Made by a program: the position numbers and the translations under genes. This document shows, one piece after another, positions 46,052 through 54,458 of a stretch of DNA of 64,000 nucleotides (position 1 is its first letter; every line of letters begins with the position of its first letter). Under the pieces are notes generated by a model, which ran no database searches, was not told the DNA's origin, and worked only from the letters and a program-made list of their open reading frames with translations. Origin of the DNA: Stutzerimonas azotifigens (GTDB lineage Bacteria; Pseudomonadota; Gammaproteobacteria; Pseudomonadales; Pseudomonadaceae); NCBI RefSeq assembly GCF_013522725.1, contig NZ_JAAMRF010000002.1, positions 310,001 to 374,000 on the forward strand. Reading direction: 5' to 3'.

Positions 46052-47158
46052 ATGACTTTCCTCAAATCCGTCGTCGTTGCGTTCGTCGCGCTCTGCGCCG
46101 CTTCTACCGTGCAGGCAGAGCGGCTCAAGGATGTCGCCACGATCCAGGGCGTGCGCGCCAACCAGCTGATCGGTTACGGCCTGGTCGTAGGCCTCAATGG
46201 CAGCGGTGACCAGACCACCCAGACGCCGTTCACCGTGCAGAGCTTCAACAACATGCTCGCGCAGTTCGGCATCAAGGTGCCGGCTGGCGGCAACATCCAG
46301 CTCAAGAACGTGGCGGCCGTGTCCATTCATGCCGAGCTGCCGCCTTTCGCCAAACCGGGCCAGACGCTGGACATTACCGTGTCGTCGATCGGCAACGCCA
46401 AGAGCCTGCGCGGCGGTAGCCTGCTGATGTCTCCGCTCAAGGGGATCGATGGCAACGTCTACGCCATCGCCCAGGGCAACCTGGTGGTCGGTGGTTTCGA
46501 CGCCGGCGGCGCCGATGGTTCGCGGATCACCGTCAACGTGCCGTCCGCCGGTCGTATTCCAGGCGGCGCCCTGGTCGAAAGGTCGGTGCCGAGCGCCTTC
46601 AACCAGGGCAACACCCTGACGCTGAACCTGAATCGTCCGGACTTCACCACCGCGAAGAACATCGTCGACCAGATCAACGACCTGCTCGGCCCTGGCGTCG
46701 CTCAGGCGATCGATGGCGGTTCGATCAGCGTGGCCGCGCCGCTGGATCCGAGCCAGCGGGTCGACTACCTGTCGATCCTGGAAAACCTGGAAGTCCAGGT
46801 CGGCCAGGCCGTGGCCAAGGTCATCATCAACTCGCGTACAGGCACCATCGTGATCGGCCAGAACGTGCGGGTTCAACCCGCGGCGGTGACCCATGGCAGC
46901 CTGACGGTGACCATCAGCGAAGACCCGACGGTCAGCCAGCCCAACCCGCTGTCCGGTGGCCAGACGGTGGTCGTGCCCAATTCGAGGGTGCAGGCCGAGC
47001 AGGAAGCCAAGCCGATGTTCAAGTTCGGCCCCGGAACCACGCTCGATGAAATCGTGCGCGCAGTCAACCAGGTTGGCGCAGCGCCCAGCGACCTGATGGC
47101 AATCCTCGAAGCGCTCAAGCAGGCCGGTGCGCTTCAGGCCGACCTGATCGTGATCTAA
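46052..47158 (+). CDS. flgI: Flagellar P-ring protein FlgI
   Basis: 368 residues with a signal peptide ending about VQA, so periplasmic. [21 protein letters not shown] and [13 protein letters not shown] start the mature protein and are diagnostic (shown in part). FlgI makes the P-ring in the peptidoglycan layer with FlgA as chaperone. ATG 46052 is preferred over GTG 46043. Starts 13 bases after flgH. Confidence 0.95.
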   Translation: MTFLKSVVVAFVALCAASTVQAERLKDVATIQGVRANQLIGYGLVVGLNGSGDQTTQTPFTVQSFNNMLAQFGIKVPAGGNIQLKNVAAVSIHAELPPFAKPGQTLDITVSSIGNAKSLRGGSLLMSPLKGIDGNVYAIAQGNLVVGGFDAGGADGSRITVNVPSAGRIPGGALVERSVPSAFNQGNTLTLNLNRPDFTTAKNIVDQINDLLGPGVAQAIDGGSISVAAPLDPSQRVDYLSILENLEVQVGQAVAKVIINSRTGTIVIGQNVRVQPAAVTHGSLTVTISEDPTVSQPNPLSGGQTVVVPNSRVQAEQEAKPMFKFGPGTTLDEIVRAVNQVGAAPSDLMAILEALKQAGALQADLIVI

Positions 47159-47168
47159 GGAAACGGAC

Positions 47169-48356
47169 ATGCAGACTCGACTCGGTGGTGTGAGCGGTGG
47201 CGTCGATAGCGGAAGCTATAGCGACCTCAATCGCCTGAACCAGCTCAAGGTGGGCAAGGACCGCGACGGCGAAGAAAACGTTCGCAAGGTCGCGCAGGAG
47301 TTCGAGTCGCTGTTTCTCAACGAGATGCTTAAATCGATGCGCTCGGCCAACGAAGTGCTGGCCAAGGACAACCCGCTCAACAGTCAGGCGACCAAGCAGT
47401 ACCAGGACATGTACGACCAGCAGTTGTCGGTGAGCCTTTCCAAGGAAGGCGGCATGGGCCTGGCCGATGTGCTGGTGCGCCAGATGAGCAAGATGACCGA
47501 AGCGCCGAGCCGCCCCAATCCGTTCGCCCAGGTAGCCGAGACCCAAGGCGCTGCCTGGCCGAGCAAGCCGGGCGCGGCGGTCGAGTCTTCGCGAGATGAT
47601 TCGAAGTTGCTCGCTCAGCGTCGTCTGGCACTGCCTGGCAAGCTTGCCGCGCAGCCTTCGATGACCGATGGCGCGGCAGTGGACGCGCGGATGCCCGGCG
47701 CGCTGCTCGCCGAAAGCGAGCCGCAGCCCCTGGTCGGTAACGATTGGAAGCCGGCCAAGACTTTCGCCGCGCCCGCAGACAAGGGGCTGGTGATCAATGG
47801 CGTTGAATCCAGCGCGAACGGTTCACCCTCGAAAACCCGTTTCAACTCGGCCGAAGAGTTCATGGCGACCATGCTGCCGATGGCTGAAAAGGCCGCCAAG
47901 CGCCTGGGCGTCGAAGCGCGTTATCTGGTAGCCCAGGCGGCGCTGGAAACCGGTTGGGGTAAATCCATGATTCGCCAGAAGGATGGCAGCAACAGCCATA
48001 ACCTGTTCGGCATCAAGTCCACTAATTGGAACGGCGAATCGGCCCAGGCGCGTACCACCGAATACGTCAACGGCAAGGCGGTAAAGCAGGTCGAGGGCTT
48101 CCGTGCCTATAGCTCGTTTGAGCACAGCTTCGACGACTTCGTGAATCTGCTGCAGAACAGCGATCGTTACCAGTCGGCGCTCAAGGTCGCTGGCAATTCG
48201 GGCGACTCCGAGCGTTTCGTGCAGGAGCTGCAGAAAGCCGGTTACGCGACCGACCCGCAGTACGCGCGCAAGATCAGCCAGATCGCCCGCAAGATGCAGA
48301 CTTATCAAACTGTAGCCGATGCAGGTTCCGCATCGATCAAGCAGAGCAGGGGCTAA
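47169..48356 (+). CDS. flgJ: Flagellar rod-cap and peptidoglycan hydrolase FlgJ
   Basis: 395 residues with two domains: an N-terminal rod-binding part (AQEFESLFLNEMLKSMR, about residues 40-110) and a C-terminal glucosaminidase domain (VEARYLVAQAALETGWGKSM with the catalytic Glu, from about residue 235). The linker is Pro/Ala-rich. FlgJ caps the growing rod and opens the cell wall. It is 10 bases after flgI and 3 before flgK. Confidence 0.94.
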   Translation: MQTRLGGVSGGVDSGSYSDLNRLNQLKVGKDRDGEENVRKVAQEFESLFLNEMLKSMRSANEVLAKDNPLNSQATKQYQDMYDQQLSVSLSKEGGMGLADVLVRQMSKMTEAPSRPNPFAQVAETQGAAWPSKPGAAVESSRDDSKLLAQRRLALPGKLAAQPSMTDGAAVDARMPGALLAESEPQPLVGNDWKPAKTFAAPADKGLVINGVESSANGSPSKTRFNSAEEFMATMLPMAEKAAKRLGVEARYLVAQAALETGWGKSMIRQKDGSNSHNLFGIKSTNWNGESAQARTTEYVNGKAVKQVEGFRAYSSFEHSFDDFVNLLQNSDRYQSALKVAGNSGDSERFVQELQKAGYATDPQYARKISQIARKMQTYQTVADAGSASIKQSRG

Positions 48357-48359
48357 CAG

Positions 48360-50357
48360 ATGGCGGACCTTCTCAACATCGGCTTGTCCGGCCTGGCCGC
48401 AAGCAAGACGCAGCTCTCGATCACCGGACACAACATCAGCAACGTCAATACGCCTGGGTTCAGCCGCCAGGACGCTGCTCAAGCCACACGCTCCCCGCAG
48501 TTCAGCGGCGCCGGTTACATCGGGACGGGCACCAGCCTGGTGGAAGTCCGTCGCAGCTATAGCGAGTTCCTGACCAGCCAGGTACGCAGCAGCACCGCGC
48601 TGTCCAGCGACGTGCAGGCGTACAAGAGCCAGATCGATCAGCTCGACTCGCTGTTGGCCGGCAGTACCACCGGCATCACGCCAGCGCTGCAGAGCTTCTT
48701 TTCGGCGATGCAGACGGCTGCCGAGGATCCGTCGAATATTCCTGCACGCCAGCTTGTGCTGGCCGAGGCCGAAGGCGTGGCGCGTCGGTTCAACACCGTG
48801 TACGACCGCCTTTCCGAGCAGAACACCTTCATCAACAAGCAGATGTCGGCGGTCACCGACCAGATCAATCGCCTGGCCGGAAGCATCGGCAGCCTCAACG
48901 AGGCCATCACCAAGGCATCGGCCAACGGACAGACCCCCAACGACCTGCTCGATGCGCGGGACGAGGCCGTACGTCAGCTTTCCACCTACATCGGTGTGAC
49001 CGTCGTTCCTCAGGACGACAACAGCTTCAACCTCTTCATCGGCAGCGGCCAGCCGCTGGTGGTGGGCAATTCGGTGGCCCGTCTGGAGGTGGTGCCAGGC
49101 GCGGGCGACCCCAACCGCGCGGAAGTCCAGTTCGTCAGTGGCGGCTCGCGCCAAGGCATCACCACCCAGATCACCGGCGGGGAAATAGGCGGGCTGATTC
49201 GTTACCGCGAGGAAGTGCTCGATACCACGCTCAATTCACTGGGGCGCCTCGCGCTGTCGTTGAACGAACAGGTCAACACCCAGCTCGGGGAGGGACTGGA
49301 CCTCAAGGGTAACGTCGGTACGGCGTTATTCGGCGACTACAACCACCCGGACCTTGCGGCACTGCGCGCGAATGCCTTCAGCACCAACAAGTCGTCGGCC
49401 AACGCGTCGTTGTCCATCACCAACACCAGCTACCTGACCACCAGCGACTACAAGCTCGAGTTCGACGGTAACAGTTACCAGGCGCGCCGGCTCAGCGACG
49501 GCGCGCTGATGAATGTTTCCAACCAGAACGGCGTCCTGACCTTCACCGATTCGCAAGGGCGCGATCAGGGATTCTCGGTTTCCGTAAGCGGTCTGCCGGA
49601 CTCCGGCGATGGCTTCCTGCTGCAGCCCACCCGTCGCGGCGCGTCGGACATCAAGGCGGTGCTCGATCAGCCCGACCAGCTGGCGTTCGCCGCACCTGTC
49701 CGTTCCGAGGCGAGCGTGCAGAACAAAGGTACTGGCGTCATTGGCCAGCCGGATCTGGTCTCGGCCAGTTCCAGTCCGATCGACCTGGTCGCTATTCAGG
49801 CCGGGCTGCCGCAAACCCTACAGTTCAATGGAACCGGCTTCGTCGACGATGCGGGCAACCCGGTCGACGGCTTGACGCGTGTGCCGGCAGGCGATTTCAA
49901 AACCGGCGAAGTCAATACGTATGAGCTGACCCTGAGTCCTGGCAATACCGTGCGCTTCACCGTCAGCGGAAGGCCCGAAGCCAATGACAGCTTCACCCTC
50001 GCTTTCAACCAGAACGGCGTGTCGGATAACCGCAATGCGCTCAAGCTGGTGGACCTGCAGACCAAGCAGACCGTCGGCGTTGATCCGAGCAGCGACGTAA
50101 GCGGCATGACCTTTACCGACGGTTATGGCCAACTGGTCGAACGTGTCGGAACCCTGACGGCCCAGGCACGCCTTGATGGAGAGGCCACCAGCGCGATTCT
50201 CAAACAGGCGACCGACAGTCGCGATTCGCTGTCAGCCGTCAACCTCGACGAAGAGGCGGCCAATCTGATCAAGTTCGAGCAGTACTACAACGCCTCGGCA
50301 CAGATCATTCAAGTTGCCCGCTCTCTGTTCGATACATTGCTCAGCACATTCAGGTAA
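48360..50357 (+). CDS. flgK: Hook-filament junction protein FlgK (HAP1)
   Basis: 665 residues. ADLLNIGLSGLAASKTQLSI and HNISNVNTPGFSRQ form the N-terminal signature; the C-terminus SAVNLDEEAANLIKFEQYY, then NASAQIIQVARSLFDTLLS, packs with it. The central outer domain is variable. It joins hook to filament and needs FlgN for export. Length is within the Pseudomonas range. Confidence 0.95.
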   Translation: MADLLNIGLSGLAASKTQLSITGHNISNVNTPGFSRQDAAQATRSPQFSGAGYIGTGTSLVEVRRSYSEFLTSQVRSSTALSSDVQAYKSQIDQLDSLLAGSTTGITPALQSFFSAMQTAAEDPSNIPARQLVLAEAEGVARRFNTVYDRLSEQNTFINKQMSAVTDQINRLAGSIGSLNEAITKASANGQTPNDLLDARDEAVRQLSTYIGVTVVPQDDNSFNLFIGSGQPLVVGNSVARLEVVPGAGDPNRAEVQFVSGGSRQGITTQITGGEIGGLIRYREEVLDTTLNSLGRLALSLNEQVNTQLGEGLDLKGNVGTALFGDYNHPDLAALRANAFSTNKSSANASLSITNTSYLTTSDYKLEFDGNSYQARRLSDGALMNVSNQNGVLTFTDSQGRDQGFSVSVSGLPDSGDGFLLQPTRRGASDIKAVLDQPDQLAFAAPVRSEASVQNKGTGVIGQPDLVSASSSPIDLVAIQAGLPQTLQFNGTGFVDDAGNPVDGLTRVPAGDFKTGEVNTYELTLSPGNTVRFTVSGRPEANDSFTLAFNQNGVSDNRNALKLVDLQTKQTVGVDPSSDVSGMTFTDGYGQLVERVGTLTAQARLDGEATSAILKQATDSRDSLSAVNLDEEAANLIKFEQYYNASAQIIQVARSLFDTLLSTFR

Positions 50358-50369
50358 TAAGGCACCGTC

Positions 50370-51611
50370 ATGCGTATCTCTACCTTGCAAGCCTTCAACA
50401 ACGGTGTCGCCGGATTGCAGCGCAACTATGCCAATGCGACCCGCACTCAGGAGCAGATCAGTACCGGCAACCGCATCCTTACGCCGGCGGATGATCCGGT
50501 CGCGTCGGTACGCCTGCTGCAGCTGGAGCAGCAGCAGAATGTGCTCAGCCAGTACGACTCCAACCTGACTGCAGCCAAGAACAGCCTGACCCAGGAAGAA
50601 GTGACGCTCAATTCGGTCGACACCATCCTGCATCGCATCCGCGAACTGACACTCCAGGCGGGTAACGGTGCGTTGAGCGGGAATGACCGCAAAGCCATCG
50701 CCGCCGAGCTGGGTGAGCGTGAAGACGAGCTGATGTCACTGATGAACACGCGCAACGCGCGGGGCGAGTATCTGTTCTCCGGTTTTCAGGGCAAGACTCA
50801 ACCGTTCGTGATCGAGGGTGGCAGCTATGAGTACAAAGGCGACGAAGGCCAACGGACCCTGCAGATCGCCAGCTCGCTGAACATGCCCATCAGCGATAGC
50901 GGCAAGAGCATTTTCGAGAACATCACCAATGCAGGCCGTCTTGACCGGACACTGACGGCGCCTGAGGATTCGACTCTACGAGTCTCCGCGCCGCTGGTCA
51001 GCGACGAGGTGGCCTTTGGGGCCAATGAGGGCTTCCCGCCTGGTGGCATCGAACTCGAATTTGACGCCGACGGCAGTTACTCGATCTACGGCCTGCCGCG
51101 TGCGCAGGACGATACGCCGCTGGCTGCGGATCGGAGAATGGACAACGATCCGACCAAGTCCGACACGCTGGTCTTCCGCGGCGTGACATTGCAGCTTGAC
51201 GGTGAGGCGGTAGGAGGCGAGATCGTGCAGATCGTCCCACCGGCAGAACCACGCGAGAAACAGGGCATTCTCAATACCATCGCCAATTTGCGGGCGGTCC
51301 TTGATAACCCCAACAGCAGCAATGACGATGTTCGCGATGCCGTGGCGCTGGGGGTGACCAACCTCGACCACGCGATGGTCAATGTCGACGCCACGCGCGG
51401 CAAGATCGGTGCACGCCTGAACGTGATCGAAACCACTATGACCGACAACCAGGACGTCACGCTGGTCAACAAGTCGGTTCAGGCAGAGTTGCGTGAACTG
51501 GATTATGCCGAGGCGCTGTCGCGGCTGTCGTTCCAGACCGTCATTCTCGAGGCCGCCCAGCAAAGTTACGTGAAGATCAGCAGCCTGAACCTGTTCAATG
51601 CGATGCGTTGA
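50370..51611 (+). CDS. flgL: Hook-filament junction protein FlgL (HAP3)
   Basis: 413 residues. MRISTLQAFNNGVAGLQRNY, ISTGNRILTPADDPVAS and the C-terminal LSFQTVILEAAQQSYVKISS are the flagellin-like N- and C-terminal blocks of FlgL. It is the last gene of the operon; flagellin is not in the window. Starts 12 bases after flgK. Confidence 0.94.
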   Translation: MRISTLQAFNNGVAGLQRNYANATRTQEQISTGNRILTPADDPVASVRLLQLEQQQNVLSQYDSNLTAAKNSLTQEEVTLNSVDTILHRIRELTLQAGNGALSGNDRKAIAAELGEREDELMSLMNTRNARGEYLFSGFQGKTQPFVIEGGSYEYKGDEGQRTLQIASSLNMPISDSGKSIFENITNAGRLDRTLTAPEDSTLRVSAPLVSDEVAFGANEGFPPGGIELEFDADGSYSIYGLPRAQDDTPLAADRRMDNDPTKSDTLVFRGVTLQLDGEAVGGEIVQIVPPAEPREKQGILNTIANLRAVLDNPNSSNDDVRDAVALGVTNLDHAMVNVDATRGKIGARLNVIETTMTDNQDVTLVNKSVQAELRELDYAEALSRLSFQTVILEAAQQSYVKISSLNLFNAMR

Positions 51612-51733
51612 CTGTGAGGCTGGTCACGAAAGGCGTGTGGTCTGATTGACGCTATCGGTTGGCGGTCTAAGTTAGTGACGCGGCGCTAGGAAAGTACCGC
51701 GCCGTTACCGTTGTCACTCATAAGGATCGTGAA

Positions 51734-52045
51734 ATGACCAAGATGTTTGTCCGCGCTGCAACCCTCGCTCTTTTCGCAAGTTTCGCTATTCATGGCCAGG
51801 CTGCCGAACCCAAACAAGTCGATGCCGAATCGGCTGCCGTCATTCAAGCCGCCGCGGTCAGCCTAAACACCGCCGATGCCGAAACCCTGACCCGTGAGCT
51901 GACGGGAATCGGCGCAACCAAGGCCAAGGCCATCGTTGATTACCGCGACACCCATGGTCCCTTCACTTCGGTGGACGAACTGCTGGAAGTCAAAGGCATC
52001 GGCGCCGCAACTCTGGAAAAGAACCGCAGTCGCCTCAGTTTGTAA
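51734..52045 (+). CDS. ComEA-family helix-hairpin-helix protein, exported
   Basis: 103 residues with a signal peptide (about residues 1-23). The C-terminal half has two helix-hairpin-helix motifs (LTGIGATKAKAIVDYR and LLEVKGIGAATLEKN), as in ComEA, which binds incoming DNA in natural transformation. Short stand-alone forms are common in pseudomonads and need not mean competence. AAGGATCGTGAA precedes ATG 51734; a terminator follows. Confidence 0.88.
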   Translation: MTKMFVRAATLALFASFAIHGQAAEPKQVDAESAAVIQAAAVSLNTADAETLTRELTGIGATKAKAIVDYRDTHGPFTSVDELLEVKGIGAATLEKNRSRLSL

Positions 52046-52061
52046 TAGGAACAGCCCGTAG

Positions 52062-52090
52062 AAAAAGCCGGTCATATCACCGGCTTTTTT
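52062..52090 (+). terminator. Terminator after the ComEA-like gene
   Basis: AAAAAGCCGGT, loop CATATC, ACCGGC then TTTTTT. Confidence 0.88.
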
Positions 52091-52765
52091 ATGTGTGGCA
52101 TGTCTGCCCCGTCTGGGTGAAGGTTTCCGATCACCCCATCGTCTGTTTTCAGGAAACACTGTTCGGCGCGAATAAACTGACTAGTCATCGACCTTGGTTG
52201 GGTCGTAGCTGACAAGTTGAACGCGAGATGAGCTACACGCAAGCTCAGAACAGGCAGATCGATGGGCTCATGGCAGCGCAAGCACGACCAGTCAGGACTG
52301 AAGCCAAGGCGCCTGTCGGAAGCCCCGTTCACGCAAACACCACGAGCTTTACCCCGAACGGCGAGAACGAGGTAGATGGCTCAGGTTTTCTGTGAAAGTC
52401 GTAACCCATATTTCAGGCTGGCTCTGCCAACGCGCCCTTGCTCGGCTAGCACGGCTGAGGCATGAACGTGCAACCCTTTTTTTTGTCGAAAACCGAGGAA
52501 AAGGCGTTGACAGTGTTACGGTTATGCACATTGCACAACGGCCTGGGACGGCAGAGGTGAATAAAACCCTAGAAGCTTTAGGATATTTTTAACTCATTGA
52601 TTATTAACAAATTTCTACGCTGTGTAAAAAATCGTCGATCTGTACGGACCCCGCATCAGGCGGGCGTTTGGCGCAGTCATCCATAATCTGTTCACAAGGT
52701 TATCCACAGGTTCGGTGGATAACCTCTGTACGCCATGCGCAGCGGCGCTTTGCGAGAGGTGACCC
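52091..52765. other. 675-base region without a supported gene
   Basis: Several short open frames occur but none has a good ribosome-binding site with a recognised family. It holds a run of eight T residues near 52470, an AT-rich stretch about 52560-52630, a TTGACA near 52508 that lacks a convincing -10 partner, an imperfect palindrome around 52519-52539, and the perfect inverted repeat described separately at 52698-52724. It may carry a small RNA or be decayed DNA. Confidence 0.35.
52698..52724. repeat. Perfect inverted repeat containing a DnaA-box sequence
   Basis: GGTTATCCAC (52698-52707), loop AGGTTCG, GTGGATAACC (52715-52724). The left arm with the next base reads TTATCCACA, a consensus DnaA box. 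It is 42 bases upstream of ykvA. Confidence 0.6.
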
Positions 52766-53200
52766 ATGAAAGCACCCTGGAAATTCCTGCGATATCTGCC
52801 TTTGGCGCAACGCGTTCTCAGTCGTGGCCGCCTGCCGATGTTGCTCATGGCTGTGGCGCGTAAACGAAAATCTGGGCGGGGTGCGATTGGCGGTATCGGT
52901 GACGACCTGCGAACCCTGCAATCCTTGTGCGTTGCGTGGTGGCGCGGTGAATACCGGGCGGTCAGCACCCAGGCACTGCTCGCTGTGGTGGCTGGCTTGC
53001 TGTATTTCGTATCGCCCCTGGATGCCATCCCTGACTGGCTGCCTGGCATAGGTTTTCTCGACGACATCGCCGTGCTTGGCTGGGTCATGAACAAGTGGTC
53101 CCACGAGCTCGACGCCTTCCGCGCCTGGCGCCAGGCGCAGACCCCCTCCAAGCAAGCCGATCTGGAGCGCCTGCCGGCTGCGAACGAAGCCAAGGCCTGA
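52766..53200 (+). CDS. YkvA family (DUF1232) membrane protein
   Basis: 144 residues. The DUF1232 core YFVSPLDAIPDWLPGIGFLDD follows a hydrophobic segment (LLAVVAGLLYFV); the surrounding residues include a basic N-terminus and a polar tail. YkvA proteins are small membrane-associated proteins of unknown function. GAGAGGTG precedes ATG 52766. It is followed by the HTH gene after 96 bases. Confidence 0.87.
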   Translation: MKAPWKFLRYLPLAQRVLSRGRLPMLLMAVARKRKSGRGAIGGIGDDLRTLQSLCVAWWRGEYRAVSTQALLAVVAGLLYFVSPLDAIPDWLPGIGFLDDIAVLGWVMNKWSHELDAFRAWRQAQTPSKQADLERLPAANEAKA

Positions 53201-53296
53201 ACCACGGCTGTTTGCCGTCCTGTGTACTTCTCGGCTTTTGCAGACGCTGCGGACTGTTAAGATCCTCTCCCATTGAAATCTCGATGGGAGGCGCAG

Positions 53297-53620
53297 ATGA
53301 ACGTTCAAGTCATCACGCGGGACGGCGATCCGGAATATGCCGTACTGCCTTGGGACGAGTATCAGGCCTTGCTCAAAGCGGCCGGGCGGGACGTGCAGGC
53401 CGTGACCGATGCCCAGCCGCCTTGCGAGGCGCATCCCTTGAAGCAGCTGCGATCGTTGCGTGAATCGCAGGGTAGAACGCCTGAAGATTTCGCCCGGTCG
53501 GTGGGCGTCAGTCCAGCCTATCTGGCGATGATCGAGGCGGGTGAGCGCGATCCTGATGCAGCCATCCGCCGCGCGCTGGCTCATGCGCTGGGAGTCGCCC
53601 GTTGGGAGGATGACGCTTGA
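53297..53620 (+). CDS. HTH (XRE-type) regulator, antitoxin-like
   Basis: 107 residues. The N-terminal 25 residues (VITRDGDPEYAVLPWDEYQ) resemble the start of antitoxin-type proteins, and the C-terminal part holds a helix-turn-helix (LRESQGRTPEDFARSVGVSPAYLAMIEAGER, in part). GGGAGGCGCAG precedes the ATG at 53297; an earlier frame is open but less likely. It overlaps the next gene by 4 bases. No toxin is recognisable beside it, so a plain regulatory role is equally likely. Confidence 0.75.
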   Translation: MNVQVITRDGDPEYAVLPWDEYQALLKAAGRDVQAVTDAQPPCEAHPLKQLRSLRESQGRTPEDFARSVGVSPAYLAMIEAGERDPDAAIRRALAHALGVARWEDDA

Positions 53621-53991
53621 GCCAGCAACCCGTACGAATCAGTCGCCAGCACTGGCAGGCCCTGCTCGATGAGCTGGAGGATGCTCGGCGACAGCGCCAC
53701 CTGGTTACCTACCGCGCGCTGGTCGAACGCCTCAAATTACCTTCACCGGCAATGCAGATCCTGACCGCAGCCCTGGAGCATCTGGCGGCCCTGGATGCCC
53801 ACGCTGATAGGCCGTTGCGCAGCGCCCTGGTGATCAGTCAGGGAGCCAGCCGCCTGCCGCGCCCCGGGTTTTTCGAATGCGCCAATCGCCTGGGCCGTTT
53901 CATCGGCGCCTCGGACGGGTTCGCCGCAGCCTCCTGGCATGCGGGGGAGGTGGCCCGGGTTTTCGAATTCGATTACCCGGAGGCCCCCTGA
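53617..53991 (+). CDS. Conserved-looking hypothetical protein, unknown
   Basis: 124 residues, no signal or membrane segment and no family recognised. N-terminal half is helical with an RALVERLKLPSPAMQILTAAL stretch, and C-terminal half carries LVISQGASRLPRPGFFE. It begins at a TTG that overlaps the HTH stop (TTGA), the start being set by the coupling and the open frame. Coupled to the HTH gene upstream and overlapping the Sel1 gene by 1 base, so it belongs to the same transcript. The start codon is uncertain. Confidence 0.65.
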   Translation: MSQQPVRISRQHWQALLDELEDARRQRHLVTYRALVERLKLPSPAMQILTAALEHLAALDAHADRPLRSALVISQGASRLPRPGFFECANRLGRFIGASDGFAAASWHAGEVARVFEFDYPEAP

Positions 53992-54458
53992 TGCTGCTTG
54001 GCGTTCAAGCGCGGCTGGGCTATCGCGTGGCCCGCAAGCTGATGGGGTGGCGCTGGGCGGTGCAGCAACCCAAGCTCTGGCGTTGGATGGAGGGGCAGTT
54101 TTCGCGAATGGCGGCGCTGGGTAACGTTTCGGCGCAAAGCTTCTATGGCCACATCCTGGTGTTCCGAGGTCGCGGTTTCGGCGCACGCAGCGAGGGCATC
54201 CGGTTGCTACGGCTGGCGGGGAAGGCGGGCGATGCCAAGGCGGCCTACCAGATGGGCATCATCAGCCTCAGCGAGGATGCGAGTCATGGTCCGGATGCGG
54301 CGGAGGCGGCGAACTGGTGGGCGCTGGCGACAGAGGCCGGCCATCCCCTCGCGGCAACCCGTCTCGCTCAGCTCTATCGCGCCGGAGGCCATGGCCTCAA
54401 GGCCGACCCTGAACAGGCCAAGCGCTACGAGGCGTGCGCCGCCAAGCTCGGGCTCTGA
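53991..54458 (+). CDS. Sel1-like repeat protein
   Basis: 155 residues. Two to three Sel1-type tetratricopeptide repeats are visible (about residues 38-145: GDAKAAYQMGIISLSED, then HPLAATRLAQLYRAGGHG), a fold for protein-protein contacts. ATG 53991 overlaps the preceding stop and follows GGAGG. Its 3' end overlaps the convergent EAL-GGDEF gene by 34 bases. Function unknown; it may be an adaptor for its operon partners. Confidence 0.75.
   Translation: MLLGVQARLGYRVARKLMGWRWAVQQPKLWRWMEGQFSRMAALGNVSAQSFYGHILVFRGRGFGARSEGIRLLRLAGKAGDAKAAYQMGIISLSEDASHGPDAAEAANWWALATEAGHPLAATRLAQLYRAGGHGLKADPEQAKRYEACAAKLGL

Noticed and set aside
52392-52592. 66-codon plus-strand frame in the gene-poor region
   Set aside because: Starts at GTG with a weak ribosome-binding site and no recognised family; not enough to call a gene.
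53297-53991. Toxin-antitoxin pair made of the HTH protein and its neighbour
   Set aside because: The neighbour shows no RelE, HipA, HigB or other toxin motif, so a toxin-antitoxin label would be unsupported.
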